The position numbers and the translations under genes were made by a program. A stretch of 64,000 bases of DNA from Thiocapsa sp. (GTDB lineage: Bacteria; Pseudomonadota; Gammaproteobacteria; Chromatiales; Chromatiaceae): positions 434,001 through 498,000 of the forward strand of contig NZ_CP073760.1 of the NCBI RefSeq assembly GCF_018399035.1. Reading direction: 5' to 3'. Below, in pieces: positions 27,476 through 36,735 of the stretch (position 1 is the stretch's first letter; each line of letters begins with the position of its first letter). The notes under the pieces are model-generated. The model saw only the letters and a program-made list of their open reading frames with translations, made no database searches and was not told where the DNA came from.

Positions 27476-27512
27476 GTTGTCGTTGTCGTAATCGTAATCG
27501 ACAACGACAACG
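27476..27512. repeat. GTTGTC / GACAAC hairpin repeat (type C)
   Basis: A short copy: GTTGTCGTTGTCG, then TAATCGTAATCG, then ACAACGACAACGAC. It lies between the GTPase gene and bioA. The following bases CCCCTGCGTGAGC resemble the flank of the 17.7 kb copy. Confidence 0.82.
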
Positions 27513-27542
27513 ACCGAAAGTGAACCCCTGCGTGAGCCCAAG

Positions 27543-28841
27543 GTGACAGAGGAAGAGCTGCTCGGGATCGACCGAGCCCACGCCTGGCATCCCTACACCT
27601 CCACGATCGATCGCGATCCGGTCTATGCCGTGCGCTCGGCCTCGGGCTGTCGGATCCGGCTCATGGACGGCCGCGAGCTGATCGACGGGATGTCCTCTTG
27701 GTGGTGCGCGATCCACGGCTACAACCATCCGGTCTTGAACCAAGCGGCGCGCGATCAGCTCGACGCCATGTCGCACATCATGTTCGGCGGGCTGACCCAC
27801 GAGCCGGCAGTGCGCCTGATCGACACGCTGGTGAAGCTGACCCCGGAGCCGCTGCAGCACGTCTTTCTCTGCGATTCGGGATCGGTCTCGGTCGAGGTCG
27901 CCATCAAGATGGCGATCCAATACCAGCAGGCTGCCGGGCGACCCGAGCGGCACCGGCTCATGACGATCCGCACGGGCTATCACGGGGATACCCAAGGGGC
28001 CATGTCGGTCTGCGATCCCGTGACCGGGATGCACCATCTCTTCGGTCGCGTGCTGTCCGAGCAGGTCTTTGCACCGGCGCCCGCGTGCCGATTCGGCGAG
28101 CCCTGTCGGTCCAAGCAGATCGCCGCGTTTGCGGACTTGATCGAGCGGCATCACGCGGAGCTGGCCGCGGTCATCCTCGAGCCGATCGTGCAGGGTGCCG
28201 GGGGCATGCGCTTCTACAGCGCGGAGTATCTTGCGGAGGTCCGACGGCTCTGCGACCGCTTCGAGGTGCTCCTGATCGCCGACGAGATCGCGACCGGCTT
28301 CGGGCGTACCGGCGCACTCTTCGCCTGCGAGCATGCCGGGATCGCCCCGGACATCATGACCCTCGGCAAGGCCCTGACGGGCGGCTATCTGACGCTGGCG
28401 GCGACGCTCGCGACCGACCGGGTCGCCCGGACCATCTCCTCGGGCGACCCCGGCGTCTTCATGCACGGCCCGACCTTCATGGGCAATCCGCTTGCCTGCG
28501 CGATCGCCAATGCCAGTATCGAGCTGCTGCTGGCCTCCGACTGGCGAGCCAACATCGCGCGGATCGAGTATGGTCTGGGCGCCGGACTGGCAGGCTGCAG
28601 GGACCTTCCGGGTGTGGCCGAGGTGCGTGTGCTCGGGGCGATCGGTGTGGTCGAGATGGATGCTCCCGTGTCCATGCGCGAGATCCAGCGCCGTTTCGTC
28701 GCGCGCGGGGTCTGGGTGCGCCCGTTCGGCCGACTCGTCTATTTGATGCCGCCCTACATCGTCACCGACGAAGAGCTTGCGACACTCTGCGCATCGGTCG
28801 TCTCCGTCCTCGGCGAGATGGCGGTGGAGTCAGCTGGATAG
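27543..28841 (+). CDS. bioA: Adenosylmethionine-8-amino-7-oxononanoate aminotransferase
   Basis: BioA, of 432 residues, transfers the amino group of S-adenosylmethionine to KAPA, giving DAPA in biotin synthesis. Recognisable blocks are [11 protein letters not shown] (residues 8-18), [39 protein letters not shown] and the PLP lysine in [11 protein letters not shown]. Start is GTG 27543. It stands alone, with no bioB, bioF, bioC or bioD nearby, and is bracketed by two GTTGTC hairpin repeats (27476 and 28872). Confidence 0.94.
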   Translation: MTEEELLGIDRAHAWHPYTSTIDRDPVYAVRSASGCRIRLMDGRELIDGMSSWWCAIHGYNHPVLNQAARDQLDAMSHIMFGGLTHEPAVRLIDTLVKLTPEPLQHVFLCDSGSVSVEVAIKMAIQYQQAAGRPERHRLMTIRTGYHGDTQGAMSVCDPVTGMHHLFGRVLSEQVFAPAPACRFGEPCRSKQIAAFADLIERHHAELAAVILEPIVQGAGGMRFYSAEYLAEVRRLCDRFEVLLIADEIATGFGRTGALFACEHAGIAPDIMTLGKALTGGYLTLAATLATDRVARTISSGDPGVFMHGPTFMGNPLACAIANASIELLLASDWRANIARIEYGLGAGLAGCRDLPGVAEVRVLGAIGVVEMDAPVSMREIQRRFVARGVWVRPFGRLVYLMPPYIVTDEELATLCASVVSVLGEMAVESAG

Positions 28842-28871
28842 TGCAGCACTGCAGATGTGTCGAGACTATTC

Positions 28872-28955
28872 GTTGTCGTTGTCGTTGTCGGATCGATGGT
28901 CGATTACGACAACGACAACGACAATGATCTCGGGCGGTCTCGGAATCTCTGCACC
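28872..28955. repeat. GTTGTC / GACAAC hairpin repeat with conserved flank (type C)
   Basis: The left arm GTTGTCGTTGTCGTTGTCG and right arm ATTACGACAACGACAACGAC are followed by ATGATCTCGGGCGGTCTCGG. That flank (28926-28955) is the reverse complement, with one mismatch in 30, of 63918-63947, so the repeat unit extends beyond the hairpin. Confidence 0.85.
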
Positions 28956-29084
28956 GCTCCGATAGACGCCCGGACAACAGACGGAGGATTGCTGCTTCGG
29001 CCTGCGTTGCCGCACGAACGCCCCCACATGCAGGGCAGGGCGACGAAACCGCGCCCCGATTCGACATGCTTCAGGAGCCTTGCC

Positions 29085-29441
29085 ATGCAAGATCGCCCCG
29101 TCATCAAGACCGCCATCCCGAAACTCCGCTACCAGATCGGCAGCCACAGCGCCTCGCTGCTCGGCGAGATCGAGAGCGGGGATGGCCGTGCCTATCGATA
29201 CATCCTCGCCTTCGTGCCGTCCGGGCAACGCGAGCCCGTCTTCTATGTCTGCGCCGAGCCAAGCCCGCCTGCGGAGCGCGCCGACGGGGCTTACCGGCTC
29301 GGCATCGTCGGCGAGGTCTTGTCGGAGGTGGTGGATACGGATGATCGCTGGGGCGATCTGGACGCCTTCGCCGAGCAGGCACTCAAGCTGGGCCAGCAGG
29401 CGCTCGGGCTGCAGCAGGCCTCCGTCGTCCGATTGATGTGA
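29085..29441 (+). CDS. Hypothetical protein
   Basis: A 118-residue protein that I do not recognise. It has no signal peptide or membrane helix. The sequence is amphipathic, with a beta-rich first half (PKLRYQIGSHSASLLGEIESGDGRAYRYILAFVPSG) and a helical C-terminus (FAEQALKLGQQALGLQQASVV). A TCAGGAG ribosome site lies 7 bases before ATG 29085, and base composition is like its neighbours, which supports a real gene. It stands alone behind bioA and a type C repeat. Confidence 0.65.
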   Translation: MQDRPVIKTAIPKLRYQIGSHSASLLGEIESGDGRAYRYILAFVPSGQREPVFYVCAEPSPPAERADGAYRLGIVGEVLSEVVDTDDRWGDLDAFAEQALKLGQQALGLQQASVVRLM

Positions 29442-29515
29442 TCCGGGCGCGTTCGAGGCGAATTCCGGAAACCGTTATGCCGAGCTGCGAGCCTGGGCGC
29501 TCCCCGCCCGCGGGC

Positions 29516-29550
29516 GTTGTGCTTCCTATCGTCAGCACAACCTACGGGTA
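29516..29550. repeat. GTTGTGCTTCCT hairpin repeat (type E)
   Basis: GTTGTGCT and AGCACAAC form an 8-bp stem around a 10-base loop. A second copy with one loop change is at 39283-39320. No gene is present in the 198 bases between the flanking genes. Confidence 0.7.
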
Positions 29551-29639
29551 GGGAATTCTTCGGAAACTGTTTGAAGTCCATGCGCATGGCTGGATCATAC
29601 GCCGGGCGCCTGCGCAGATCGCCACCCGCGGCCGGCGAC

Positions 29640-31187
29640 TCACAGCGTTTCCACCTCGAAGCCGACCAAGGCGCGGCGCTCGCGACTGAATTCGATCCCG
29701 ATCTGGTGGATCGGCTGACCCAGTGCGCGGTACTTGTCGGCGTAACCGCGGTCTTTGATCTGTTGGAGCGCTCGCCCTTCCGGTGCCAACTCGACGACCT
29801 TGAACTCAAACAGCCAGATGCAGTTGTTGAACTTCAGGGTCAGGTCGATCCGGCCTTGGTTGCTCGTCTCTTCCGGGGTCAGGTCCAAGCCCAGCGCGGC
29901 CAGATGGCTGTAGAAGACGCTTGCATAGTAACCCTCGAAGCGGGCGATCGGATTGCCGGTGTGCCAGTGATCGGGGATGGCCGCGAAGAGGCTTTCGACA
30001 TGGGCGCGCAAGGCCGCGAAGTCGCCGCCGACGAGCACGTCGTAGAGCCGGCTGACAGCCCGATCGGCCTGCATGGGGTCGCCCATCAAGCCTTTCAGGA
30101 GTGCGTCGTTGAGCGCAATCTCGATCTCGAGGTTGGGATAGCCCAGCGCATATTCGAGCCGCGCGCCGAGGCGCCGGGAGCCGGTGAAGGTCAGATAGCC
30201 GCTTTGCCAGAGCAACGCCTCCGAGGGCATGCTGTCCACGTCGAAGGTCGAGATCAATGCCTCGGAGGCATGCAGTCCGGCCAGATCGGGCGTAAAGAAA
30301 CCGCGCGCGGTGAGCAGATCCACCAGAAAGGTCGGCGTCCCCGTCTCGAACCACCAGGTGCGGAACTCGCGTGCATCGAACAACAAGAGGAGATCGAAGG
30401 GGTTGTAGACCGCTTCGCCGGTCCAGTTGTAGCCGTTGTACCAGAGCCGGATCTGCTCGCGTTCCAGGCCCGCAAGCTCGGGGGCGAAGAGGCCGTCGAC
30501 ATCGGCCTCGGTATAACCGCAGAGCGCCGAATAACGGGCATCGACCGTGATGTCCTTCAGACTGTTGAGTCCCGAGAAGATGCTGACCTTGCTGAACTTG
30601 CTCACGCCGACAAGAAACGCAAAGCGGATGTGGGCGTCGTTGTCCTTGATGACCGAATAGAAGTTACGCAGTCCGTCGCGGAGCTCACGCGCGCTCTTCG
30701 CGTCGCTCAGATTGTCGAGGATCGGCTTGTCGTATTCATCCACCAGCACCACTGCGCGTTGGCCGGTGGCGGCATGGGCCAGCGCGAGCAACTCGGCAAA
30801 ACAACCCACGACGTCCGTGCTGTCCCGACAGACCAGGCCAAGCGCGCGTTGGTTGCGGGACAAGAGATCCAGGATCCGCTGATCGAGCTCGATGCGATCA
30901 CGCACCACACCCCCGCCGAAGCTGATCCGAATGACCGGATAAGGGGTTGTCCAGTCCCAATGCGGATGGATCGCGAGCCCTCGAAACAAGGGCTCGTTGC
31001 AGGCGAAGAGCTCCGCGAGGGTATCGATCAGCAGCGACTTGCCGAAACGACGCGGACGCGACAGGAAATACTGGCTGCCCTCGTCGACCAACTGGCGGAT
31101 GAAGCCGGTCTTGTCGACATAGTAAAAGTCATCCTCCCGAATCTTGGCGAAGGTCTGGATCCCGATCGGCAGTTTACGGCGGTGCAT
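29640..31187 (-). CDS. AAA-ATPase-like protein with PD-(D/E)XK nuclease domain
   Basis: A 515-residue protein of the AAA-ATPase-like / DUF1703 type. The N-terminal ATPase has IGIQTFAKIREDDFYYVDKT, a Walker A variant RPRRFGKSLL (residues 44-53) and Walker B AVVLVDEYDKPI. The C-terminal quarter contains GRIDLTLKF and WLFEFKVVELAPEG, a PD-(D/E)XK-type active site with Asp and Glu-x-Lys. Such proteins are abundant, often multicopy, in some environmental bacteria and have no settled function; a defence or mobile-element role is possible. ATG 31187 (MHRRKLPIGIQTF) is chosen because the upstream extension is serine/proline shadow sequence. The EVE gene lies just upstream on the same strand. Confidence 0.85.
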   Translation of the reverse strand: MHRRKLPIGIQTFAKIREDDFYYVDKTGFIRQLVDEGSQYFLSRPRRFGKSLLIDTLAELFACNEPLFRGLAIHPHWDWTTPYPVIRISFGGGVVRDRIELDQRILDLLSRNQRALGLVCRDSTDVVGCFAELLALAHAATGQRAVVLVDEYDKPILDNLSDAKSARELRDGLRNFYSVIKDNDAHIRFAFLVGVSKFSKVSIFSGLNSLKDITVDARYSALCGYTEADVDGLFAPELAGLEREQIRLWYNGYNWTGEAVYNPFDLLLLFDAREFRTWWFETGTPTFLVDLLTARGFFTPDLAGLHASEALISTFDVDSMPSEALLWQSGYLTFTGSRRLGARLEYALGYPNLEIEIALNDALLKGLMGDPMQADRAVSRLYDVLVGGDFAALRAHVESLFAAIPDHWHTGNPIARFEGYYASVFYSHLAALGLDLTPEETSNQGRIDLTLKFNNCIWLFEFKVVELAPEGRALQQIKDRGYADKYRALGQPIHQIGIEFSRERRALVGFEVETL

Positions 31188-31209
31188 GGCGGACCTCGAC
31201 GGCGCGAAA

Positions 31210-31701
31210 CTAAGAACCCGCTTCGGCATCGGTTTCGGACTCGAGGCCGAGGATGAAGTCCCATTGTTCGGACGTGACCGGCATGACGGAGAGCCGATTG
31301 CCGTTGCGCACGAGCGGGAAGCCGGCGAGGGGGCCTTCGGCATGCGCCTTGAGCTCGGCAAGCGAAATGGTCCGCTTCAGATGTCGCACGTAGCGCACCT
31401 CGACCAGATACCAGCGGGGTTTCTCAGGGTCGCTCTTGGGGTCGAAATACTTGGCCTCGGGATCGAAGGCGGTACTGTCCGGATACGCCTCGCTCGCCAC
31501 CTCGGCGATCCCGACCACGCCCGGCATGGTGCAGTTGGAGTGATAGAAGAGGATGTGGTCGCCCGGACGCATGGCGTCACGCATCATGTTGCGGGCCTGG
31601 TAGTTGCGTACCCCGTCCCAGGGCTCGGTCCGGTCCGGGCGCGCGGCCAGGTCATCGAGACCGAAGGCGTCCGGCTCGGATTTCATCAACCAGTAGTTCA
31701 T
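31210..31701 (-). CDS. EVE domain-containing protein
   Basis: A 163-residue PUA-like EVE protein. The start MNYWLMKSEPDAFGLDDL and the blocks WDGVRNYQARNMMRDAMRPGDHILFYHSN and GVVGIAEVASEAYPD are diagnostic. EVE domains bind modified bases in DNA or RNA, and stand-alone members are widely conserved with unknown cellular substrates. It lies 22 bases upstream of the AAA-ATPase/nuclease gene, likely in one transcript. A two-arm palindromic composite separates it from rsgA. Confidence 0.9.
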   Translation of the reverse strand: MNYWLMKSEPDAFGLDDLAARPDRTEPWDGVRNYQARNMMRDAMRPGDHILFYHSNCTMPGVVGIAEVASEAYPDSTAFDPEAKYFDPKSDPEKPRWYLVEVRYVRHLKRTISLAELKAHAEGPLAGFPLVRNGNRLSVMPVTSEQWDFILGLESETDAEAGS

Positions 31702-31737
31702 CCTGTCGTGTCCTGATTCGGCATCGCGTGACGGGAC

Positions 31738-31931
31738 TTAAACCGCGTCCAGAGCGAGATGCGTCATTTTCATGTTGTGTCGGGCTCAAGGATTTTTCCG
31801 ACCTTTTTGGAGACGCGGTTTAAAATTTAATATTTTTGAATACCTTAAACCGCGCCGGCTCCAGCGGCTCTGAAATCCGCCGGGGCCGACCCCACCCAAA
31901 AACATCGCATACCGCACCGGGCGCGGTTTAA
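31738..31931. repeat. Two-arm palindromic composite (type B + linker + type A)
   Basis: Arm B is 31738-31823, the linker 31824-31844 (21 bases, AT-rich) and arm A 31845-31931. It is nearly the same in layout and much of its sequence as 6128-6320. The rsgA stop codon (31928-31930, minus strand) is part of the right end of arm A. Confidence 0.9.
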
Positions 31932-32941
31932 GTGCGTGCCTGCTCCGCTTCAGCCAGCAGATGTTTGAAGTTGGCGAGCCGCTGCGGGGCGATCAGGCCC
32001 TCTGCGACGGCGCCGCGGATGGCGCAGTCGGGCTCTTGGTCGTGTCGGCAGTCGGCGAACCGGCAGTGTCCGATGTAGGGGCGGAGCTCGCGAAACCCTT
32101 GCTGCAGGGCGTCGCGGTCGAGCGCTCCGGTGCGGAAGCTGCGCACGCCGGGGGAGTCGATCAAGGCGCCGTCGTCGGCCAATCGATAGCAGGTTGCCGC
32201 CGAGGTGGTATGGCGCCCCAGTCCGGTCGCCTTGGAGAGTCGACCGATCTGGATCTCGCGATCCGGCAGCAGCACCTTGACCAAGGATGATTTGCCGACG
32301 CCGGACTGGCCCACCAGGATGCTTGTTTGCCCGCCGAGATGACGGATCAGCTCGATCAGGGTCTCCGGCTCGCGCAGACTGGTCCAGAGGAGTGCATAGC
32401 CGATGGCCGCGTAATAGGCGAAGCGCTCTTGAAACGCTGCACGCTCGTCCGCATCGAGCAGGTCCATCTTGTTGGCCACGATGATGGCCTCCACCCCCAT
32501 GGTCTCCGCCGCAACCAGATACTGATCGATCAGATAGTCGCTCGGCTCGGGCCGCGGCGCGATCAGGATCACCAGGCGCGTCAGGTTGGCCGCCAAGGGC
32601 TTGTCGCGACCGCCGAAGTCGGGGCGACTCAGCAGCGTTTGCCGCGGCAGGATGGCCGTGACGACACCCTGATTGTCCGCGGTGCGTTGCCAGACCACGC
32701 GGTCCCCGCAGACCGGATGACCGATGTTCTGACGCGACAGGCAATGGGTGATGTCGCCGTCGGCGTCCTCGACCGCCAGATTGGCCCCGTGGCGCACGAC
32801 CACCCGGCCCTCCACGGGCAACGGCTCGCCTTCGATCTCCGACAGAGCGTTGTCGACGCGCGCGGCGAGGCGTTGGCGGCGGCGGTCCTGGATGGTTTGG
32901 ATCCGCTCGATCTGGCGTCCGGACAGCCGCCGTTTCGTCAC
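31928..32941 (-). CDS. rsgA: Ribosome small subunit-dependent GTPase A
   Basis: A 337-residue, circularly permuted GTPase for late 30S subunit maturation. An OB-fold N-terminus (residues 45-105) is followed by the permuted order G4 (NKMDLLDA), G1 (GQSGVGKSSLVKVL), G2/G3 (GLGRHTTSAA...DSPGVRSF). A C-terminal zinc module has CRFADCRHDQEPDCAI. The extra basic N-terminus (RQIERIQTIQDRRRQRLAARV) is typical of gammaproteobacterial RsgA. It is divergent from orn, as in Escherichia coli, with a small cytochrome gene between. The stop codon lies in the palindrome. Confidence 0.95.
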   Translation of the reverse strand: MTKRRLSGRQIERIQTIQDRRRQRLAARVDNALSEIEGEPLPVEGRVVVRHGANLAVEDADGDITHCLSRQNIGHPVCGDRVVWQRTADNQGVVTAILPRQTLLSRPDFGGRDKPLAANLTRLVILIAPRPEPSDYLIDQYLVAAETMGVEAIIVANKMDLLDADERAAFQERFAYYAAIGYALLWTSLREPETLIELIRHLGGQTSILVGQSGVGKSSLVKVLLPDREIQIGRLSKATGLGRHTTSAATCYRLADDGALIDSPGVRSFRTGALDRDALQQGFRELRPYIGHCRFADCRHDQEPDCAIRGAVAEGLIAPQRLANFKHLLAEAEQART

Positions 32942-32945
32942 CGGC

Positions 32946-33239
32946 TCAGCGCTCGAAACTGTAGAAGTGATGGTTCAGATAGGCGGCCACGTCCTTGATG
33001 TCTTCATCGAACCAACGCAGCCCGAGCGCGGTTTCGCAGCGTTGTACCTGCCGCTCGAGTCCGTCGAGCGAGGTGACCATGCGTCCGTCGCGCGTGTAGA
33101 TCTCGCTGCCGTGACAGCTCAGACAGTTGTCTTCGTAGATCTCCCCGGCCTTCTCGCCGGGTTGCGCCTGTGCCGTAACCGACACGAGGCCGAGAAGCAC
33201 GGCTGTGCCCGCGCCGAGGAGTATGGACTGGATCTTCAT
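32946..33239 (-). CDS. Small periplasmic c-type cytochrome
   Basis: A 97-residue protein with a signal peptide (residues 1-26, ending AQAQ) and one haem-binding motif CLSCH at about residues 39-43. The methionine in DGRMVTSL is a candidate sixth ligand. At about 71 residues after processing it is a small class I cytochrome, presumably a soluble electron carrier in the periplasm. It ends 4 bases before rsgA on the same strand, so the two are probably co-transcribed despite unrelated roles. Confidence 0.85.
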   Translation of the reverse strand: MKIQSILLGAGTAVLLGLVSVTAQAQPGEKAGEIYEDNCLSCHGSEIYTRDGRMVTSLDGLERQVQRCETALGLRWFDEDIKDVAAYLNHHFYSFER

Positions 33240-33381
33240 GGATGAGCCTCCGAAGGGTTGTTGGAATGCGCAAGGTCGCCAGCAGGCGAAAACGCCGCTA
33301 CCCTAGCCGATCATGGTGTCGACCGCCGGGCTAGACCAGGCGGTCGGCTCACCCGTTTGCGGATTGCAGGAGAGCAGGCAT

Positions 33382-33930
33382 TTGACCAAGAACGAGAATC
33401 ATCTGATCTGGCTCGATCTCGAGATGACGGGGCTCGACCCCGCGACCGATCGCATCCTCGAGATCGCGACCATGATCACCGACAGCGATCTTCGCATCCT
33501 CGCCGAGGGTCCCGTCGTTGCGATCCATCAGCCCGAGGCCGTACTTGCCGGCATGGACGAGTGGAATCGCGACCATCACGGCCGATCCGGCCTGCTCGAT
33601 CGGGTACGCGCGAGCACCCGGAGCGTCTCCGATGCCGAATCGACGACCCTGCGCTTCCTCGCGGATTTCGTCCCGCCCGGCGCCTCGCCCTTGTGCGGAA
33701 ACAGCATCTGTCAGGATCGACGCTTCCTCGCGCTCTGGATGCCGAAGCTCGAGGCCTACTGCCACTATCGCAATCTTGACGTGAGCACGCTCAAGATCCT
33801 CGCGCAACGCTGGGCGCCCGACGTGGCGAGTGCCTTCAAGAAAGAATCGCGACACCTGGCCCTCGACGATATCCGCGAGTCGATCGACGAGCTGAAGCAT
33901 TATCGCACGCATCTTTTGCGGGAGCTTTAA
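33382..33930 (+). CDS. orn: Oligoribonuclease
   Basis: A DEDDh exoribonuclease of 182 residues that degrades 2-5 nucleotide RNAs, including linear dinucleotides from cyclic di-GMP. Motif I is [11 protein letters not shown], motif [14 protein letters not shown] and motif [18 protein letters not shown]. The frame reaches an ATG at 33313, but TTG 33382 is preferred: AGGAG lies about 9 bases upstream and [17 protein letters not shown] has the normal Orn N-terminal length. Its stop overlaps the convergent queG stop in the shared tetranucleotide TTAA (33927-33930). Confidence 0.93.
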   Translation: MTKNENHLIWLDLEMTGLDPATDRILEIATMITDSDLRILAEGPVVAIHQPEAVLAGMDEWNRDHHGRSGLLDRVRASTRSVSDAESTTLRFLADFVPPGASPLCGNSICQDRRFLALWMPKLEAYCHYRNLDVSTLKILAQRWAPDVASAFKKESRHLALDDIRESIDELKHYRTHLLREL

Positions 33931-34973
33931 CCGATCCGCCGGAGCGCCCAGCCGACATGTTCTCGAATCAAGGCGTCGGGATGGTTAGCACGGGTGTTCA
34001 GGGCCGCTTTCACCTCGGGTGAGGCGGGCGCGTTGCCGAGCGCGACGGCGATGTTGCGCAACCAGCGGATGTGGCCGATGCGACGGATCGCGGAGCCTTG
34101 CGTTCGGTCGAGAAAGGTCGTCTCGTCCCAGCCGAAGACCTCGACCAGCGAGGCTGTATCCAGTGCGTGGCGTGCCTGGAAATCCGGCTCGGCGCCGAGC
34201 CGGGCGAAGCGATTCCAAGGGCAGACCAATTGGCAGTCGTCGCAGCCGTAGATGCGGTTGCCCATCAGCGCGCGCAGCGGCTCCGGGATGCTGCCTGCAT
34301 GCTCGATCGTCAGGTAGGAGATGCACAAGCGGGCATCCAGCACGTACGGCGCGACGATCGCACGGGTGGGACAGACCTCGATGCAGGCCCGACAGCGGCC
34401 GCAACGATCGGCAATCGGGGTATCGACGGGCAGCGCGAGATCCGTGTAGATCTCGCCGAGAAAGAACCAGGAGCCGGCCTTGGGGTGGATGAGGTTGGTA
34501 TGCTTGCCGATCCAGCCGAGCCCGGCCTTCGCGGCCAGCGGTTTCTCGAGCACCGGCGCGGAGTCGACGAAGACCCGGTAGCCGAAGGGGCCGATTTCGG
34601 CGAGGATATGCTCGGCGAGGCGTTGCAGCCGCGCTCTGAGCAGCTTGTGATAGTCGCGGCCGAGCGCGTAGCGCGAGATGAAGGCGCGCGGCGGCTCCTC
34701 GAGCGCGGCCTGCATCGCCCGGTGCGACTCGGGCAGATAGTCCATCCGCACCGAGATCACCCGAACGGTGCCGGGCACCAGATCGGCCGGGCGCGAGCGT
34801 TTCAGCCCATGGCGGGCCATGTAGTCCATGGTGCCGTGACGGCCCTCGGCCAGCCAGCTCAGCAGGCGCGACTCGGCCGACGCAAGGTCGGTGTCGGTGA
34901 TCCCGACCTGTTGGAAGCCGAGATCCAAACCCCGGCGCTTGATGCGGGCGACAAGCTCTTCGGGCGGTATCAT
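33927..34973 (-). CDS. queG: Epoxyqueuosine reductase
   Basis: A cobalamin- and iron-sulfur-dependent enzyme for the last step of queuosine synthesis in tRNA. DUF1730-type N-terminal sequence ([20 protein letters not shown]) is followed by two 4Fe-4S clusters, [12 protein letters not shown] and [13 protein letters not shown]-terminal HEAT-like helical repeat ([15 protein letters not shown]) ends the protein. ATG 34973 gives 348 residues, normal for the family; the longer frame to 35204 is arginine-rich and unlikely. It is inverted relative to its neighbours orn and nnr, as in some relatives. Confidence 0.92.
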   Translation of the reverse strand: MIPPEELVARIKRRGLDLGFQQVGITDTDLASAESRLLSWLAEGRHGTMDYMARHGLKRSRPADLVPGTVRVISVRMDYLPESHRAMQAALEEPPRAFISRYALGRDYHKLLRARLQRLAEHILAEIGPFGYRVFVDSAPVLEKPLAAKAGLGWIGKHTNLIHPKAGSWFFLGEIYTDLALPVDTPIADRCGRCRACIEVCPTRAIVAPYVLDARLCISYLTIEHAGSIPEPLRALMGNRIYGCDDCQLVCPWNRFARLGAEPDFQARHALDTASLVEVFGWDETTFLDRTQGSAIRRIGHIRWLRNIAVALGNAPASPEVKAALNTRANHPDALIREHVGWALRRIG

Positions 34974-35197
34974 TCCGGGTCGTCGTGCCTCGGCGATTGC
35001 GGATTCCCGAAGGATAGACCGCATCCGAAGCCGACTCGAACGCTTTGTTCGGCGACGGCGCCATCGAGTCAACCCATCGAGCACATCGGGATCCATGAAC
35101 GCCGAGTACCGCACGACACACTGCTTCATCGACGCGATCCGGCTTCGGGGCACTGTGTCTCGCGTCGCCTGCAATCGAGCCCGTGCGGGAGCGCCAC

Positions 35198-36735
35198 ATG
35201 TCATCCCCGCCGCGGATTAATCCCATGCCCGACAGCGATCGCCTGCCGCATGCGCTCTATCGCGCCGAGCAGGTGCGCAACCTCGACCGCTGCGCGATCG
35301 AGCAGCACGGCATCCCCGGCATCACGCTGATGAACCGGGCCGGGGAGGTCGCCTATCGGATCCTGCGCGAACGTTGGCCGGATGCACGCGACCTGACGGT
35401 GCTCGTCGGGATCGGCAACAACGGCGGGGACGGGTACGTGATCGCGCGCTTGGCCCTAGCCGAGGGTTTGGCCGTACGCCTGCTGCAGCTCGGGGATCCG
35501 CAGCGCGTGACGGGCGACGCGGCCCTCAGTCGCGACGCCTGGCGTGACGCGGGCGGGACGATCGAGCCTTATCGCGGATTGCCGCGGCGCTCGGATGTCC
35601 TGGTCGATGCCGTTCTCGGAACCGGGCTGGAACGGCAGGTCGAGGGGCTCTGGGCCGAGGCGATACAGGCCCTCGACCACCAGCACGCGCCGGTGCTCGC
35701 CGTCGACATCCCGTCGGGTCTGCATGCCGATACCGGACAGGTCATGGGCGTGGCGGTGCGCGCGGATCTCACCGTCAGCTTCGTCGGACTCAAGCAAGGT
35801 CTCTTCATCGGGGCCGGACCCGAGTACTGCGGCGCGATCCGTTTCAGCGCGCTGTCGATCCCGGCCCGGGTCTATTCCAGCGAGGTGGCCTCGGCGCGGC
35901 GCATCGACTGGGATCAGCAGTCGGCGCGATTCGGGCGACGTTCCCGCACCGCGCACAAGGGCACCTTCGGACACTTGCTGATGATCGGCGGCGCCCCGGC
36001 CTGTCCGGTGCCGTGCGTCTCGCCGGCGAGGCCGCACTGCGGGCCGGTGCCGGATTGGTCACGATCGCCACGCATCCGGCGCATGCCGCTTGGCTGAATC
36101 TCTCGCGTCCCGAGCTGATGGTGTCGGCGGTCGTGACCTCGGCGGATCTGGCTCCCCTGATCGCGCGGGCCGATGTTCTCGCGATCGGCCCCGGGCTGGG
36201 TCGCGAGGCGTGGGGCCGCGATCTCTGGGAGTCCGTCCTTGGCCTCGGCCTGCCGATGGTCGTCGATGCCGACGCCCTGAATCTCCTCGCCGAGGCCCCG
36301 CGGTCGGGGCCGGATTGGGTGCTGACGCCGCATCCGGGCGAGGCGGCACGCCTGCTCGGGAGCGCCATCGCGGCGATCGAGCAGGATCGTCCGGCCGCCG
36401 TGCACGCGCTGCAGGGGCGCTACGGCGGTGTCGCCGTCCTGAAGGGCGCCGGAACCCTGATTCGGAGCGATCCGGCGCGCCCGCTTGCGGTCTGCAGCGA
36501 CGGCAACCCCGGGATGGCGACCGCCGGCTCAGGGGATGTCCTGACCGGGATCATCGGCGCCTTGCGCGCTCAGGGTCTCGACGGGGAGGAGGCCGCCTGT
36601 GCCGGCGTGTGTCTGCACGCCGCGGCGGGCGATCGGGCCGCACGCACGGGCGAGCGCGGGCTCGTCGCGGGCGATATCATCGACGCCCTTCGTCCCGTGG
36701 CCAATCGCGTGCCCGCAGTGCAGGAGGAATCATGA
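35198..36735 (+). pseudogene. nnr: Bifunctional NAD(P)H-hydrate epimerase/dehydratase, frameshifted
   Basis: Nnr repairs hydrated NAD(P)H. The N-terminal epimerase half is in one frame: NRAGEVAYRILRERWP, VGIGNNGGDGYVIAR and DAVLGTGL. The C-terminal ADP-dependent dehydratase half is in the next: LSRPELMVSAVV, VLAIGPGLGR, LTPHPGEAARLLG and GNPGMATAGSGDVLTGIIGAL. The shift falls at about 35996-36001, where ...GGAP is followed by CPVPCV; adding one G restores GGAPGLSGAVRLAGEAALRAGAG. Start ATG 35198 has CGGGAG upstream. A real loss, a sequencing error in the G/C-rich run or programmed frameshifting are all possible. The tsaE start overlaps its stop. Confidence 0.85.

Noticed and set aside
27476..27512. 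Type C repeats considered as a CRISPR array
   Set aside because: Copies are single, scattered over 46 kb, palindromic and without regularly sized spacers or cas genes. No CRISPR array was seen anywhere in the window.
29640..31187. AAA-ATPase/PD-(D/E)XK protein called as a defined defence system
   Set aside because: The domains are visible but there is no methylase, toxin, reverse transcriptase or other partner apart from the EVE gene, so naming a known defence type would go beyond the evidence.
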